DNA from: Herbinix luporum
GTDB lineage: Bacteria; Bacillota; Clostridia; Lachnospirales; Lachnospiraceae
Length of the DNA: 64,000 nt
Assembly: GCF_900070325.1 (NCBI RefSeq)
Contig: NZ_LN879430.1
Location: 1,915,379-1,979,378 of the forward strand
Reading direction: 5' to 3'
The notes under the pieces: model-generated
Database searches by the model: none
What the model saw: the letters and a program-made list of their open reading frames with translations, nothing else
What the model was told of the DNA's origin: nothing
Translations under genes and position numbers: made by a program
Shown here: positions 56,072 through 63,945 of the stretch, in pieces
Layout of the letters: each line of letters starts with the position of its first letter
Position numbering within the stretch: position 1 is the first letter of the stretch

Positions 56072-56077
56072 ACATTT

Positions 56078-56104
56078 TTAATTGAGCCAAGTTACACAGC
56101 CCAA
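56078..56104 (-). other. Possible 8-codon leader peptide before htpG
   Basis: After AGGAGG and a 5-base gap, TTG 56104 opens MGCVTWLN and ends with TAA at 56078, six bases before the htpG ATG. HtpG itself has no close ribosome site, so coupling or re-initiation is possible. Speculative. Confidence 0.3.
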
Positions 56105-56156
56105 TTACTCCTCCTTTCCTATTCTAGTTGTTCTTTATGTCTTTCCTTTATCAGAT

Positions 56157-56185
56157 ATAATAATATGTAAAAAATGAAAAGTCAA
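56157..56185 (-). promoter_or_regulatory. Promoter of htpG
   Basis: Minus-strand -35 TTGACT (56180-56185), 17-base spacer, -10 TATTAT (56157-56162). Transcript start about 56150; leader about 80 bases. Confidence 0.8.
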
Positions 56186-56192
56186 GAAAATT

Positions 56193-56219
56193 TTAGCACT
56201 CTCTTGGGTAGAGTGCTAA
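56193..56219. promoter_or_regulatory. CIRCE operator (HrcA binding site)
   Basis: TTAGCACTC (56193-56201), nine bases, GAGTGCTAA (56211-56219): an exact match to the CIRCE inverted repeat bound by the heat-shock repressor HrcA. It lies seven bases upstream of the htpG -35 box. Confidence 0.97.
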
Positions 56220-56228
56220 CAACAACTT

Positions 56229-56723
56229 TTATTCCTCTTCAAAATAGATACTTTGGCTATGTAAAAATTTCTTTACCCAAGTATCCCATTCTTGGTCAAT
56301 TGTTTTATCAAGGGTAAATATCTTCATAGCTGTGCCGGTTATTATACGAAGTTCATTTTTTTCAAAGCGAATATTTAGGAATAATCCGGCTACTTCTTCT
56401 AGGTTAAACTTTACCCCAAGGCTCTCTGAAAATTTACCATAGTCCCCCTTTGGCAATTGGAATACTATTTTCATAGAAAGGGGAGTTTTGTTACCCCGAA
56501 TCATGGCTAAGGCAATAGCCCTTATATCCCTCCAGAATACAGCACTACTGCCCCTTTCCTCTAATTCATCCTTGGAAAAAAAACTTTCGTGAAATTGTCC
56601 CGTTACATTAAAGCTGGTAAATGTCTGAATTTCCATTTCCTTTAAAACAAATTCATCAAATAAAGTATTTGTTAGAAGTTTTGCCATAAAAGACTTAACA
56701 TCATCAATTTTTAATGAAATCAT
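56229..56723 (-). CDS. DUF5721-type protein, function unknown
   Basis: A 164-residue cytoplasmic protein starting ISLKIDDVKSFMAKLL, with FVLKEMEIQTFTSFNVTGQF and RDIRAIALAMIRGNKTPLS, the pattern of the DUF5721 family of Lachnospiraceae. No catalytic motif is visible. It is followed by the CIRCE-htpG promoter region ten bases after its stop. ATG 56723; the site upstream is weak (AGAAGAT). Confidence 0.65.
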   Translation of the reverse strand: MISLKIDDVKSFMAKLLTNTLFDEFVLKEMEIQTFTSFNVTGQFHESFFSKDELEERGSSAVFWRDIRAIALAMIRGNKTPLSMKIVFQLPKGDYGKFSESLGVKFNLEEVAGLFLNIRFEKNELRIITGTAMKIFTLDKTIDQEWDTWVKKFLHSQSIYFEEE

Positions 56724-56860
56724 CTTCTTTTGCAGACCTGCTCTCTTTTTTATACTTATTCATTTAAATTACTGGTATATATTCTTCCATATTACAAACA
56801 ATAAAATTACTTTATATTTATATAAGTAGCAGTGTTCTAAAAAATGAGGAGGTTTGTATT

Positions 56861-57037
56861 ATGTATTTTGAGCCAAGCAAAAAAACAACCTATCGTTTTC
56901 CTTCCGCACAAAGTGTTGCAAAACTTGATAACCGTATGTATTTTCCCGAGAAACCTGACCATGCAAAGGAAGCTTCTCATTATGATTATAACGAAAGTTG
57001 CGACTATATGCCGGAAAGAGAACACTACTATGATTAA
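56861..57037 (+). CDS. Small Tyr/His-rich protein (58 residues)
   Basis: An ORF from ATG 56861 to TAA 57037 with an excellent ribosome site (GAGGAGG, eight bases before ATG). The protein begins MYFEPSKKTTYRFPSAQSVA and ends HYYD. It is rich in Tyr (8), acidic residues and His, has no membrane segment and only one Cys. A motif is partly repeated (MYFEPSKK and MYFPEKPD). I do not recognise the family. The region on the opposite strand also has an open frame but no ribosome site. Confidence 0.65.
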   Translation: MYFEPSKKTTYRFPSAQSVAKLDNRMYFPEKPDHAKEASHYDYNESCDYMPEREHYYD

Positions 57038-57099
57038 ATCATATATTTATTAAAATATTATATATTTATTATTTTATATTATATTATCTTATATTTAGA

Positions 57100-57762
57100 T
57101 TAAATAATCAAATTCAGTAAATATAGGATTAAAAGATGGGCAGGGTAAAAGGCATAGAAGAAATACTTTATGTCTTTACCCTTCTTTCCGTTATAAAAGG
57201 ATATAGGTATCAAGGATAAAACAGAAAATGCCTGAACTACATTTGGGCTTAATATAATTAAAGATATAATAAGCAAAGGCTTGCTACCTCTAAATAGATA
57301 AAAGGCAACAATAAGGAGTACTCCCATAAAACGGTAATCTGTTCTTAATATAGCTGCCACAATGCTCAATGCTATTGTAATTCCTGCATTTAAAAGATTA
57401 ACAATTAGCATATTATTTTTATATCTTTTCTCAACCATATTAATCAAATATATACTAAGCAGTCCAATAAATAATGTAAAGAATATATTTTGATGCCCAA
57501 AATAAAAATATGTATTATAAAAAGCCAAATCAAATGGTATTTCTGATATTAAGGCAAAGATTCCTAATCTTATTAGGTATTTTTTTATATTCCTTGTATG
57601 AAAAAAACCTTCCACTAATAAAAAGACAAAGATAGGTAAGGCCAGTCTTCCTATTAACCTTCCTCCGGCATAAAGCAAGGAATATTCCCTTAAAAACACA
57701 TATGATACATGATCAATTAACATAGAAATTATTGCTATTAGCTTTAAAGCAAATGTACTCAT
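57100..57762 (-). CDS. TraX-family membrane protein
   Basis: A 220-residue integral membrane protein with about seven hydrophobic segments. The N-terminal IAIISMLIDHVSYVF, GGRLIGRLALPIFVFLLVEGFFHT and LIRLGIFALISEIPFDLAFY are the core of the TraX/YxjF-like family (PF05857). The F-plasmid TraX acetylates pilin; chromosomal homologues in Firmicutes have unknown, possibly acyltransfer, roles. ATG 57762 follows AAGG. It sits just after a cluster with an acyltransferase-like protein. Confidence 0.88.
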   Translation of the reverse strand: MSTFALKLIAIISMLIDHVSYVFLREYSLLYAGGRLIGRLALPIFVFLLVEGFFHTRNIKKYLIRLGIFALISEIPFDLAFYNTYFYFGHQNIFFTLFIGLLSIYLINMVEKRYKNNMLIVNLLNAGITIALSIVAAILRTDYRFMGVLLIVAFYLFRGSKPLLIISLIILSPNVVQAFSVLSLIPISFYNGKKGKDIKYFFYAFYPAHLLILYLLNLII

Positions 57763-57791
57763 AAATTATACCTTCCTTAAATTAAATTTAA

Positions 57792-58457
57792 TTATATATG
57801 CATTCTTTTATTTAATTCTGCTTTCATATTCTCCCCTTGAAATAAAATCAAAGCCGAAAGGGAAATAATACTTGCGGCAACACAGATAATTGATGGGAAA
57901 ATTACATTTAACCAGCCACATATAAAAAAGATTGCCGGAATAAGTCCAAAGATTGCATCTATAAAAAGATATATTATTAAATCTCTGACACCTATCTTTA
58001 ATAACTTTGCTCCTACCGCCATAACTATCATAGCCAGTACGCATACGGAAGGTATGACATAATCAAGAGACCATCCCCTCCATCCCATGGATTTGTCCCA
58101 TATTACCGAAAGAATGCCAATTACCCCTACCTGCCAAAGAATTGTTTTTGCTATATTATTTTTCTTGCGAATAATAAAATACAGGCTAATCCACATACAT
58201 AAAACACCGGCTGCCACCAATAAAGACCAACGAGATTCTGCCCCAAATATCAAATTAATAGCAAAACTGGCCACCACAGCTACTATGGAAATCAATAAGA
58301 GGATTCTAATAAAAAGATTAAATTCTTGGTAAATGGTCGGAATATAAGGAAAGACATCTTCCTTAGAATCACCCTTACCTTCCATAATTCCTGCACATAA
58401 GGGGCATACAGTATGGTCCCCTTTTATATTTACTTTACAATAGTTACAGCTTTGCAT
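57792..58457 (-). CDS. DUF6320-type zinc-ribbon membrane protein
   Basis: A 221-residue protein. The N-terminus has a zinc ribbon (CNYCKVNIKGDHTVCPLC) and is followed by six or more hydrophobic segments. This architecture fits DUF6320, known from Lachnospiraceae. Its ATG follows the stop of the acyltransferase-like gene with no gap (TAAATG), so the two are translationally coupled and probably act together at the membrane. Function unknown. Confidence 0.75.
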   Translation of the reverse strand: MQSCNYCKVNIKGDHTVCPLCAGIMEGKGDSKEDVFPYIPTIYQEFNLFIRILLLISIVAVVASFAINLIFGAESRWSLLVAAGVLCMWISLYFIIRKKNNIAKTILWQVGVIGILSVIWDKSMGWRGWSLDYVIPSVCVLAMIVMAVGAKLLKIGVRDLIIYLFIDAIFGLIPAIFFICGWLNVIFPSIICVAASIISLSALILFQGENMKAELNKRMHI

Positions 58458-59726
58458 TTAAATCACCTTCATATTTGTAGAAATAGTAATGTCTATATTT
58501 TCATTTGCCAGGTAACGGAAAAAATTCTTCTGAATATCGGTAGCTATAAAAGGTGATGTAAAACTTATCACCAGATTATCTCCAAATGAACATATGGCAA
58601 TCTGAGGCCTTTTTGCACTGGTAAAACAATTAAACATCTTAATATAAGGTGCCAGTTCATCACTGATTGTAATCTTACCGACATTAGAAAGAGTCGCTGT
58701 GATTTGCTTGTCATTTAGCCAATTGGCAAAGCGAAGTACCTTGTCCTTAATTATCAGAGGAACCACCCGCATAAATACATTATGTTCCAAGGCTGAAAGG
58801 CGATTCATATGCTCTTTTAGTTTTTCTTCTGTCAGCTCCATCTTAAAAGCCTTCTTAACTTCCTCAATAATATCCTCTAGCTTGTCACCTAGGCTGCTAA
58901 AATCATAGCTTACATTGATGGTTGAAAAGAAATTCCTGGCTGTAACCGAAGGAAAAAAGCTCCTTAAATTTACCGGAACAGACAGTACAACAGGATACTT
59001 CCTACTTCTTGCCGGCATTTCATCATAAATAGCCTTAATAAACAAGGCAGTCAAAAACACCGTAAGGGTAGTATCATATTTGTGAGCAAGATTTAATACA
59101 TCTTTAACCGGCATTATCCCTTCAATAACCTTAATTCTATTATCTATAAATCTTCTGCCCTGTATTCTATAGGCTTTTGTAATTTTAAATTTCTTAGGTA
59201 TGCTCCTTTTTGTATAATGCTTTAAAAAACTGTCATCCATCTTCTGTGATAGGGAAGCATCATAGTCTAATACAGGAAGTTTATCTTTAAAATCTTCTCT
59301 ATAACGTTTGGTAATATAATAATAAAGTAGGGTCTTTAAAAAACCTAAAGCACCGGTACCGTCTGTAAGGGCGTGAAACACCTCCAGATTAATCCGGTTC
59401 TTATAATAGGTTACCTCAAATAAGAGATTCCTACGATTTGGATAATATAAGATACCACAGGGTGACTTATTTTCTTCTTCTACCTCAGGCAAAAGCTCCG
59501 TACCTTCAAAGTAGTACCAAAAAACTCCCCTTCTAAGTACCGAACGGTAAAAGGGAAAAAGAAGCATGGTCTTATCTAATGCCTCTTGAAGAATAGATTT
59601 ATCAATTTCATCATTAAGCTCACAGACAAAGCGGAAAACCTTGGTATCCCTTTCATTGCTTGTGGGCGGAAATATCTTTGCTGCATTATCCAGTTTGGTC
59701 CATTCTACAGGCCTTCTTTTTGCCAT
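58458..59726 (-). CDS. Condensation/alcohol acetyltransferase-like protein
   Basis: A 422-residue protein with the fold of CoA-dependent acyltransferases. The catalytic HxxxDG motif is HALTDGTGALGF (His about 115). Further resemblance to alcohol acetyltransferases/condensation domains: VFRFVCELND at the start and the second-half VLSVPVNLRSFFPS. The acyl acceptor is unknown; no ketosynthase or peptide synthetase is near. Its partners are the DUF6320 gene (no gap, TAAATG) and the alpha/beta hydrolase gene 47 bases upstream, suggesting lipid or polymer esterification. ATG 59726. Confidence 0.72.
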   Translation of the reverse strand: MAKRRPVEWTKLDNAAKIFPPTSNERDTKVFRFVCELNDEIDKSILQEALDKTMLLFPFYRSVLRRGVFWYYFEGTELLPEVEEENKSPCGILYYPNRRNLLFEVTYYKNRINLEVFHALTDGTGALGFLKTLLYYYITKRYREDFKDKLPVLDYDASLSQKMDDSFLKHYTKRSIPKKFKITKAYRIQGRRFIDNRIKVIEGIMPVKDVLNLAHKYDTTLTVFLTALFIKAIYDEMPARSRKYPVVLSVPVNLRSFFPSVTARNFFSTINVSYDFSSLGDKLEDIIEEVKKAFKMELTEEKLKEHMNRLSALEHNVFMRVVPLIIKDKVLRFANWLNDKQITATLSNVGKITISDELAPYIKMFNCFTSAKRPQIAICSFGDNLVISFTSPFIATDIQKNFFRYLANENIDITISTNMKVI

Positions 59727-59773
59727 AGAGCAAAAACTCCTTTTTATTCTAACAGTATTACTTTAGTAATTAA

Positions 59774-60706
59774 TTATAATTCATTGTTTAAAAATTTGCT
59801 TATTATTTCATAACTGCCCTTAACATGAACAAAATGCTTTGGTAAGGATATAAAACCGTGAAGTGCATCCTTCATTCGATATATATAAACGGTATTATTA
59901 AACTCCTTAAGCTTTCTGCCATAAGCTTCTGCCTCATCTCTTAGGGGATCATATTCTGCTGTTATAATAAGTGTCTTTGGCTGATTAGATAAGTCCTTTG
60001 CAATCAAGGGAGCAAGATAAGGATTGCTTAAGTCATTTTCTGAGCTTATATATAAGTCCATATAATCCCTAATTCTTTTTGATGTAAGTAAATAATCCTT
60101 ACCGAATTTACTTATTGAAGGAAACCCCGTTTCATCAGAATGGTCATTATGGGTTGAGGGATAAAAAAGGATTTGTCTTGATATATTAAACTCACCCTTA
60201 TCCCTTGCCATTAATGATACCGCCGCTGCTAAGTTACCTCCGGCACTGTCTCCTATAATTGTAATATCATCCATGGAGACACCAAAAAGAGTGGAATTTA
60301 AAAACACTTCTCTGGTAACCGTGTAGCAATCTTCTAGGCCTAAAGGAAATCTGTGTTCCGGTGCTAAGCGGTAATCCACAGAAACAACCACAGCCCCTGT
60401 TTGATTTGCCATATTATAACAAACATTACTATAACTGTCGATATTACCGATAACCCAGCCTCCTCCATGAAAAAAAATCAAAACCCGGTCTGCTTTATCA
60501 AAGGAGGCCTTTGAGGGCATAAAAATCCTTACCGGAATTTCATGATCAATTCCGGTAATAGTATGGTCCCATATCTTATATCTTGGCTTTAGATATGGGT
60601 GCATTGCAGTATTTATCTGACGGTGTATTTTATAATTTTTCTTAATATCCAAATCCGGATATGACAATGCTTTTAACGCAATTTTCATGGCTTTGTTAAT
60701 CGCCAT
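59774..60706 (-). CDS. Alpha/beta hydrolase (hormone-sensitive lipase family)
   Basis: A 310-residue esterase of the HSL/GDXG group. The oxyanion motif HGGGWVIGNI (about 77-86), nucleophile Ser in GDSAGGNLA, acid Asp in EYDPLRDEA and catalytic His in DALHGFISLP form a full triad. No signal peptide, so cytoplasmic. It heads a three-gene unit with the acyltransferase-like and DUF6320 genes; a role opposite to the acyltransferase is inference. ATG 60706 has a good site (AGGAGG). Confidence 0.93.
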   Translation of the reverse strand: MAINKAMKIALKALSYPDLDIKKNYKIHRQINTAMHPYLKPRYKIWDHTITGIDHEIPVRIFMPSKASFDKADRVLIFFHGGGWVIGNIDSYSNVCYNMANQTGAVVVSVDYRLAPEHRFPLGLEDCYTVTREVFLNSTLFGVSMDDITIIGDSAGGNLAAAVSLMARDKGEFNISRQILFYPSTHNDHSDETGFPSISKFGKDYLLTSKRIRDYMDLYISSENDLSNPYLAPLIAKDLSNQPKTLIITAEYDPLRDEAEAYGRKLKEFNNTVYIYRMKDALHGFISLPKHFVHVKGSYEIISKFLNNEL

Positions 60707-60856
60707 AAATTCCTCCTAAAGTTTGCTAAGATAATTCTATCTAAGTTATATTAAAAAGTCAAACTAAAGTATATTATAGTAGAGGCTTATATTAAGCTAA
60801 ATCATATACAATTAATTGCTGTTTTATACTTATAATTAATATTGGCATATATATAA

Positions 60857-60885
60857 TTGAGGAAAATTCCTTCATATGCTATACT
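60857..60885 (+). promoter_or_regulatory. Predicted promoter of the aldo/keto reductase gene
   Basis: -35 TTGAGG (60857-60862), 17-base spacer, extended -10 TGCTATACT (core 60880-60885). Confidence 0.6.
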
Positions 60886-60918
60886 AATTATGACCACAAA
60901 AGAGGAGGTATTTTTTTT

Positions 60919-62016
60919 ATGTATTATAAGCAATATGGTAATACCAATATGAAGGTAAGTGCTGTAGGCATGGGAACCATGCGCTACAACGATGATGATA
61001 TTAATGCCGGTAACTTAGAAAAATGTGCGGAAATAGTATTATATGCCCATGAAAAAGGCATAAATTTTTTTGACAGTGCACCTTTTTACTGCCAGGATAA
61101 AAGTGAAATAATCACCGGTATGGCCCTATCTCAATTACCAAGAGACAGCTACTTTATCTCTTCTAAGGTAAACTTAGGTACCCTAGATAAAAAATCCTCA
61201 GCCGATGATTTTCGCCGTAGGCTTGAAACTTCCCTAAAACGGCTTAAGGTTGATTATCTGGATTTTTATTATTTATGGTGCATGCTGGATATGGAATCTT
61301 TTAAAAAGCAATACGATCTTTTATATAAACATTTTGAACAGGCAAAATCAGAGGGCCTTATTCGCCATATAACCGTATCATCCCATATGCAGGGTAATGA
61401 TTTGGAGAAGCTGGTAGATACGGAGGCATTTTCCGGTATACTAATAGGATATAATGCCCTTAACTACCGTTTCCGTCAGGCAGGTATTGCAGCTGCCTAT
61501 AATAAAGGTATGGGTATAACAGTAATGAATCCCTTAGGTGGAGGATTAATTCCCGAAAACCCAGAATACTTCTCATATCTAACTGAAGGAAGTGACCTTA
61601 CAGTTGCCCAAGCAGCCCTTAGGTTTGTAGCTTCCCACAAGGAAATATCCGTAGCCTTGGCAGGATGTACTACAAAAGAGCATGTAGATGATGCAGTTAA
61701 AGCTGTTGAAGGCCTTGTTGAAAAACCTGCTGCAGAAATATATAAGGAATATGAAAACAGTGGACTTGCTCTAAATAATCTATGTACCGGATGTGCTTAC
61801 TGCGACTCTTGTCCACAGGGTATTGAAATTCCCAAATTTATGGATGCCTATAATCTACATATATTCGGAAAAAATATGGCTGACCGCCTAAAACATCACT
61901 GGAGCCTACCAATCAACAAGGCTGCCGAATGTATAAGATGTGGCAAGTGTGAAGACCTATGTACACAGCATCTTCCTATAATGGATAGGTTAGAAGAAAT
62001 TGCACAACTTAACTAA
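60919..62016 (+). CDS. Aldo/keto reductase with two 4Fe-4S clusters
   Basis: A 365-residue protein joining an aldo/keto reductase barrel (GTMRYNDDDINAG; FFDSAPFYCQDKSEII with the catalytic Tyr; SSKVNLGTLDKKSS) to a C-terminal ferredoxin-like domain with two Cys sets (CTGCAYCDSCPQGIEIP and CIRCGKCEDLCTQHLPIM). Such fusions are common in anaerobes. They probably use ferredoxin or an internal electron chain in addition to NAD(P)H; the carbonyl substrate is unknown. ATG 60919 has the site AGAGGAGG. A strong terminator follows. Confidence 0.93.
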   Translation: MYYKQYGNTNMKVSAVGMGTMRYNDDDINAGNLEKCAEIVLYAHEKGINFFDSAPFYCQDKSEIITGMALSQLPRDSYFISSKVNLGTLDKKSSADDFRRRLETSLKRLKVDYLDFYYLWCMLDMESFKKQYDLLYKHFEQAKSEGLIRHITVSSHMQGNDLEKLVDTEAFSGILIGYNALNYRFRQAGIAAAYNKGMGITVMNPLGGGLIPENPEYFSYLTEGSDLTVAQAALRFVASHKEISVALAGCTTKEHVDDAVKAVEGLVEKPAAEIYKEYENSGLALNNLCTGCAYCDSCPQGIEIPKFMDAYNLHIFGKNMADRLKHHWSLPINKAAECIRCGKCEDLCTQHLPIMDRLEEIAQLN

Positions 62017-62040
62017 ATAATTTAAATATAAATAATATTT

Positions 62041-62099
62041 TAAGGGTTACCTAATTTATATAATACATATTATAAGATTTAGGTAACCCTTATTTTTAT
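62041..62099 (+). terminator. Terminator after the aldo/keto reductase gene
   Basis: A 14-pair stem TAAGGGTTACCTAA (62041-62054) with TTAGGTAACCCTTA (62079-62092), then TTTTTAT. Confidence 0.9.
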
Positions 62100-62138
62100 A
62101 TTTGCTTTCCTTCTTATTAAATACCCATACAAAAACAC

Positions 62139-62166
62139 TTGCAAAATAATCTTCATAAGATACAAT
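62139..62166 (+). promoter_or_regulatory. Predicted promoter of the ABC-F gene
   Basis: -35 TTGCAA (62139-62144), 16-base spacer, -10 TACAAT (62161-62166). Confidence 0.6.
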
Positions 62167-62178
62167 AGTAATGATAAT

Positions 62179-62202
62179 ATTACGTCTAAACGTAATTTTT
62201 TT
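62179..62202 (+). promoter_or_regulatory. Palindrome with T run in the ABC-F leader (operator or attenuator)
   Basis: ATTACGT-CTAA-ACGTAAT (62179-62196) followed by seven T, right at the predicted transcript start and 32 bases before the ATG. It may bind a repressor, or form a weak intrinsic terminator. Confidence 0.5.
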
Positions 62203-62233
62203 ATGAAATGAACGAAAATTTAGGAGGTTATTA

Positions 62234-63874
62234 ATGATACAAGCCAGTAACATAACATTAAGATTAGGAAAGCGTGCCTTGTTCGAGGATGTTAATATAA
62301 AGTTTACCGAGGGCAATTGCTATGGTATCATCGGTGCTAACGGTGCCGGTAAGTCCACCTTTCTTAAAATATTAAGTGGACAAATAGAGCCTACCAAGGG
62401 AGAAGTTATTATTACCCCGGGTCAAAGATTATCCTTCCTTCAACAGGACCATTTTAAATATGATGAATTTCCTGTACTAGATACAGTAATTATGGGTAAT
62501 CAAAGACTCTATGATATAATGAAAGAAAAAGATGCCATCTATTCTAAAGAGGACTTTACCGATGAGGACGGTATCCGGGCCAGCGAATTAGAAGCTGAGT
62601 TTGCTTCCATGAACGGTTGGGAATCAGAATCCGATGCAGCTTCACTTCTTAACGGTCTTGGCATCGAAACAGATCTTCATTATAAATTAATGAGGGAACT
62701 AAACGGTAGTGAAAAAGTTAAAGTACTTTTAGCCCAAGCTTTATTTGGTAATCCCGATATTCTTCTTCTGGACGAGCCTACCAACCATTTGGATTTGGAG
62801 GCAATCCGCTGGTTGGAGGAATTTTTAATTAATTTCGAAAACACAGTAATTGTAGTATCCCATGACCGTTACTTCTTAAATAAAGTATGTACCCATATAG
62901 CAGATATTGACTATGCCAAGATTCAGCTATATGCCGGTAACTATGATTTCTGGTATGAATCCAGTCAGCTTATGTTAAGGCAGATGAAGGAAGCCAATAA
63001 AAAGAAGGAAGAAAAAATCAAAGAACTTAAAGAATTTATTCAGCGCTTCTCTGCCAATGCCTCTAAGTCTAAGCAGGCAACCTCAAGAAAGAAGGCTTTG
63101 GAAAAAATTCAACTGGAAGATATTCGTCCTTCCAGCAGAAAATATCCCTATATTGATTTTAGACCCAGCAGGGAAATTGGTAATGAAGTACTTACCGTCA
63201 GCAATATTTCAAAAACTATAGATGGAGTGAAGGTATTAAATGATATCAGCTTTATCGTGGGCCGTGAGGACAAGATTGCCTTTGTAGGACCTGATACTTT
63301 AGCTACTACTACCCTCTTTAAAATCCTAGCCGGTGAATTAGAGCCGGACTCAGGTACTTATAAATGGGGAGTAACCACCAGTGTATCATATTTCCCTAAG
63401 GATAATACAAAACTATTTGATAGTGAAGAGACCATAGTGGACTTTCTTATGCCTTATTCTCCCGAAAAGGACGTAACTTATGTCCGTGGCTTTATGGGTA
63501 GGATGCTATTTTCCGGTGAAGAAGGTTCTAAGAAACTAAATGTCCTATCCGGTGGAGAAAGGGTTCGTGTTATGTTGTCCCGTATGATGATTGCAGGTTC
63601 TAATGTATTAATCTTAGATGAGCCTACCAACCATCTGGATATGGAATCTATCACATCCTTAAACAACGGTCTGATTAAATTCCCCGGTGTAGTTTTGTTC
63701 ACTTCACAGGATCATCAATTTATACAAACTACTGCAAATCGTATTATGGAGATAACTCCTAGCGGATTAATCGACAAAATTACAACCTATGATGAATATC
63801 TTGACAGCGATGTTATGGCCAGAAAAAGACAGGTTATGAGAATTAATAAAACCGAAGAGGAAGAATCAATATAA
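62234..63874 (+). CDS. ABC-F family ATPase (YbiT-like) with one degenerate ATP site
   Basis: A 546-residue ribosome-associated ABC-F protein with two ABC domains and no membrane segment. Domain 1: Walker A GANGAGKS (34-41), signature degenerate LNGSE (156-160), Walker B LLLDEPTNHLD, H-loop His210. Domain 2: Walker A replaced by GPDTLATTT (352-360, no Lys), signature LSGGE intact (438-442), Walker B intact, H-loop His changed to Gln492. Thus the site built from Walker A1 and signature 2 is complete and the other is not. A basic linker (KKKEEKIKELK, about 255-295) joins the two. Related proteins act on translation. Start ATG 62234, site AGGAGG. Confidence 0.93.
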   Translation: MIQASNITLRLGKRALFEDVNIKFTEGNCYGIIGANGAGKSTFLKILSGQIEPTKGEVIITPGQRLSFLQQDHFKYDEFPVLDTVIMGNQRLYDIMKEKDAIYSKEDFTDEDGIRASELEAEFASMNGWESESDAASLLNGLGIETDLHYKLMRELNGSEKVKVLLAQALFGNPDILLLDEPTNHLDLEAIRWLEEFLINFENTVIVVSHDRYFLNKVCTHIADIDYAKIQLYAGNYDFWYESSQLMLRQMKEANKKKEEKIKELKEFIQRFSANASKSKQATSRKKALEKIQLEDIRPSSRKYPYIDFRPSREIGNEVLTVSNISKTIDGVKVLNDISFIVGREDKIAFVGPDTLATTTLFKILAGELEPDSGTYKWGVTTSVSYFPKDNTKLFDSEETIVDFLMPYSPEKDVTYVRGFMGRMLFSGEEGSKKLNVLSGGERVRVMLSRMMIAGSNVLILDEPTNHLDMESITSLNNGLIKFPGVVLFTSQDHQFIQTTANRIMEITPSGLIDKITTYDEYLDSDVMARKRQVMRINKTEEEESI

Positions 63875-63945
63875 TTGACAATATAATATAATTTTTTTAG
63901 AATGAATATGGTGGTTAGATGTCATTATCATTGGGAGGATTCTAT

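Noticed and set aside
56844..57053. Alternative plus-strand frame over the 58-residue gene
   Set aside because: It starts inside the ribosome site of 56861 and has no site of its own.
57100..57762. TraX as a sign of a conjugative element
   Set aside because: No relaxase, coupling protein or type IV secretion genes are nearby. TraX homologues are common chromosomal genes in Firmicutes.
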